From assembly GCF_050753385.1 (NCBI RefSeq), contig NZ_JBLZFZ010000010.1, positions 97,600 through 161,599 of the forward strand: 64,000 nt of DNA, written 5' to 3'. A model generated the notes under the pieces. It saw only the letters and a list, made by a program, of their open reading frames with translations. It was not told where the DNA came from and searched no databases. Position numbers and translations under genes: made by a program. This document shows, in pieces, positions 63,099 through 64,000 of the stretch. Position 1 is the first letter of the stretch, and each line of letters starts with the position of its first letter. This stretch comes from Pantanalinema rosaneae (lineage in GTDB: Bacteria > Cyanobacteriota > Cyanobacteriia > Leptolyngbyales > Leptolyngbyaceae).

Positions 63099-63443
63099 CT
63101 ATGAAGAGGATTTCTCACTAAAAATCAGGTAAGCCGCCCCTGCCAGCAACATCGCTGCCAAGAAATAATTCCGAGTCACAGGCACTTTCATGTAGGCAAC
63201 GCTGAATCCAGCAAACACAATCATTGTGATAATTTCCTGTAACACTTTTAGTTGAGGCAGGTTGAAGTATTGCACACCAAGCCGATTGGCAGGGACTTGA
63301 AAACAATATTCCAGAAACGCGATCGCCCAACTGATCCCAATCACAATCCAGATCGGTGCCGTTTTCAAATCCTTCAAATGTCCATACCAGGCGAAAGTCA
63401 TGAAGATATTGGAAATCAAGAGCAGAACGATCGGTTGCAGCAT
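63099..63443 (-). CDS. DMT-superfamily small membrane protein (DUF486)
   Basis: A 114-residue protein with four hydrophobic helices and the typical FAWYGHL motif in helix 1 (SNIFMTFAWYGHLKDLK), WAIAFLEYCFQVPANRLG and FNLPQLKVLQEIITM. Matches the DUF486 family of the drug/metabolite transporter superfamily. Substrate unknown. Convergent with the PARG-like gene, six bases apart. Confidence 0.88.
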   Translation of the reverse strand: MLQPIVLLLISNIFMTFAWYGHLKDLKTAPIWIVIGISWAIAFLEYCFQVPANRLGVQYFNLPQLKVLQEIITMIVFAGFSVAYMKVPVTRNYFLAAMLLAGAAYLIFSEKSSS

Positions 63444-63619
63444 GAATTTAGTAAGTAAGCAGAACGAAAGTTAACCATATTTTTGTCTGGCTGAACAGTA
63501 GCGTCAGATAGAAATTAAATTCAGCGTGATCGCCAAACAGGACGGTTATGCTATCAGGTATGCGGTGATCCATGGCTCACGATCGAGAAATGCCATCAAT
63601 GAAATTAAGGTAGGGCAGC

Positions 63620-64000
63620 ATGAGTCAGTCCGGTGGGTGGCGACAACAGGCAAAGCAGGGCAATCCCAACGCGATCGAAACCCTGCTAAATCAGGCACTT
63701 CTACATAAGCAAATGACCACCCAGGTCAGCTTAGAAGATGGTTGGCTGCATATTGCTTTGCACTGCCCCCTCGATCCCGATCTACAAACGGCTCTGGTAT
63801 TAATCGATCGTGAAATCTCTCGCCTCAATTCGCCTTTAATTCGCCAGATCCGGATCGAAGCGGATAGTCAGCAGCAGGAACTTGAGTGGAGCCAGGAATT
63901 TACCCCAGGAACCTATTCCCGTGTAGTCAATACAGCGGCTACAGCTAGCGATCGTCCTGCCCCTGCCCCCAAGCCCCATCTCTGTCTCTTATACACATCT
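63620..64000 (+). CDS. Truncated protein gene running off the contig end
   Basis: ATG at 63620 with AGGTAGGG just before it, open to the end of the window with no stop. It begins MSQSGGWRQQAKQGNPNAIE and continues VSLEDGWLHIALHCPLDP and LVLIDREISRLNSPLIRQI: a mixed alpha/beta fold of about 95 residues, then an Ala/Thr/Pro-rich linker. No family recognised. The last six or seven codons are the sequencing adapter and are not real. Confidence 0.6.
   Translation, partial: MSQSGGWRQQAKQGNPNAIETLLNQALLHKQMTTQVSLEDGWLHIALHCPLDPDLQTALVLIDREISRLNSPLIRQIRIEADSQQQELEWSQEFTPGTYSRVVNTAATASDRPAPAPKPHLCLLYTS
63982..64000. other. Untrimmed Nextera (Tn5) adapter
   Basis: The final 19 bases are CTGTCTCTTATACACATCT, identical to the transposase mosaic-end adapter of Nextera libraries. 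It is a library artefact at the contig end, not genomic sequence. Confidence 0.97.

Noticed and set aside
63526..63708. 60-codon open frame near the right end
   Set aside because: Overlaps the better-supported truncated gene in another frame and has no family features.

Overview
The window is a stretch of chromosome from a cyanobacterium, most likely a filamentous, non-heterocystous type; I cannot name the genus. The signs are the very frequent HIP1 octamer GCGATCGC, a four-ACT-domain aspartate kinase, ftsQ directly before ftsZ, an HrcA-type CIRCE plus a K-box in front of groESL, and many small families known mainly from cyanobacteria (DUF4327, DUF4168, stand-alone PCP_red, Uma2). The last 19 bases are the Nextera/Tn5 transposase adapter, so the right edge is a contig end carrying untrimmed adapter. 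I saw no insertion sequence, prophage or CRISPR array.

Layout. 0.4-6 kb: corA with a small membrane-anchored partner, RNase P RNA (rnpB), aspartate kinase and an acyl-CoA-dehydrogenase-like protein that lacks the usual catalytic glutamate. 6-12 kb (minus strand): the translation/transcription operon rimP-nusA-ylxR-infB, with an intrinsic-terminator-like hairpin in the leader of rimP. 12.2-14.3 kb: rpmI-rplT, an orphan family-3 solute-binding protein and a TPR protein. 14.5-19.6 kb: an operon of two paralogous polytopic membrane proteins flanking a GT39-type glycosyltransferase. 19.8-24 kb: an exported TPR protein and groESL. 24-33.4 kb: small accessory genes, asnS, and a sensor kinase whose first GAF domain has both cysteines of a DXCF cyanobacteriochrome. 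33.7-37.9 kb: ftsQ-ftsZ, a metallo-beta-lactamase-fold protein and thiD. 37.9-40.8 kb (minus): a processive GT2 glycosyltransferase and an acyltransferase-3 protein. 41.3-46.1 kb: four related TPR genes with a small lipoprotein among them. 46-52 kb: tlyA-like, mazG, a DUF2227 protein, tRNA-Val, rplI, dnaB and pdxA. 52-56 kb: small cyanobacterial proteins, a cation-efflux transporter and a metallophosphatase. 56-60.3 kb (minus): an ExoD-like protein and a three-gene ABC transporter of the nitrate/bicarbonate/cyanate family. 60.5-64 kb: a chemoreceptor without a visible HAMP domain, a divergent PARG-like protein, a DUF486 protein and a truncated gene.

The most interesting element is at about 60112-60277 on the minus strand: a strong match to the ydaO/yuaA (cyclic di-AMP) riboswitch, directly in front of the ABC transporter. 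If the annotation holds, an uptake system for an inorganic N or C anion is under direct c-di-AMP control at the RNA level. Second in interest are the candidate DXCF photoreceptor kinase (29217-31541) and the PARG-like protein (62082-63092).

All calls were made by reading the sequence and recognising family motifs; no database search was run. Start codons were moved inward from the longest open frame where family N-termini, an ATG or a Shine-Dalgarno sequence supported it; each such case is stated.
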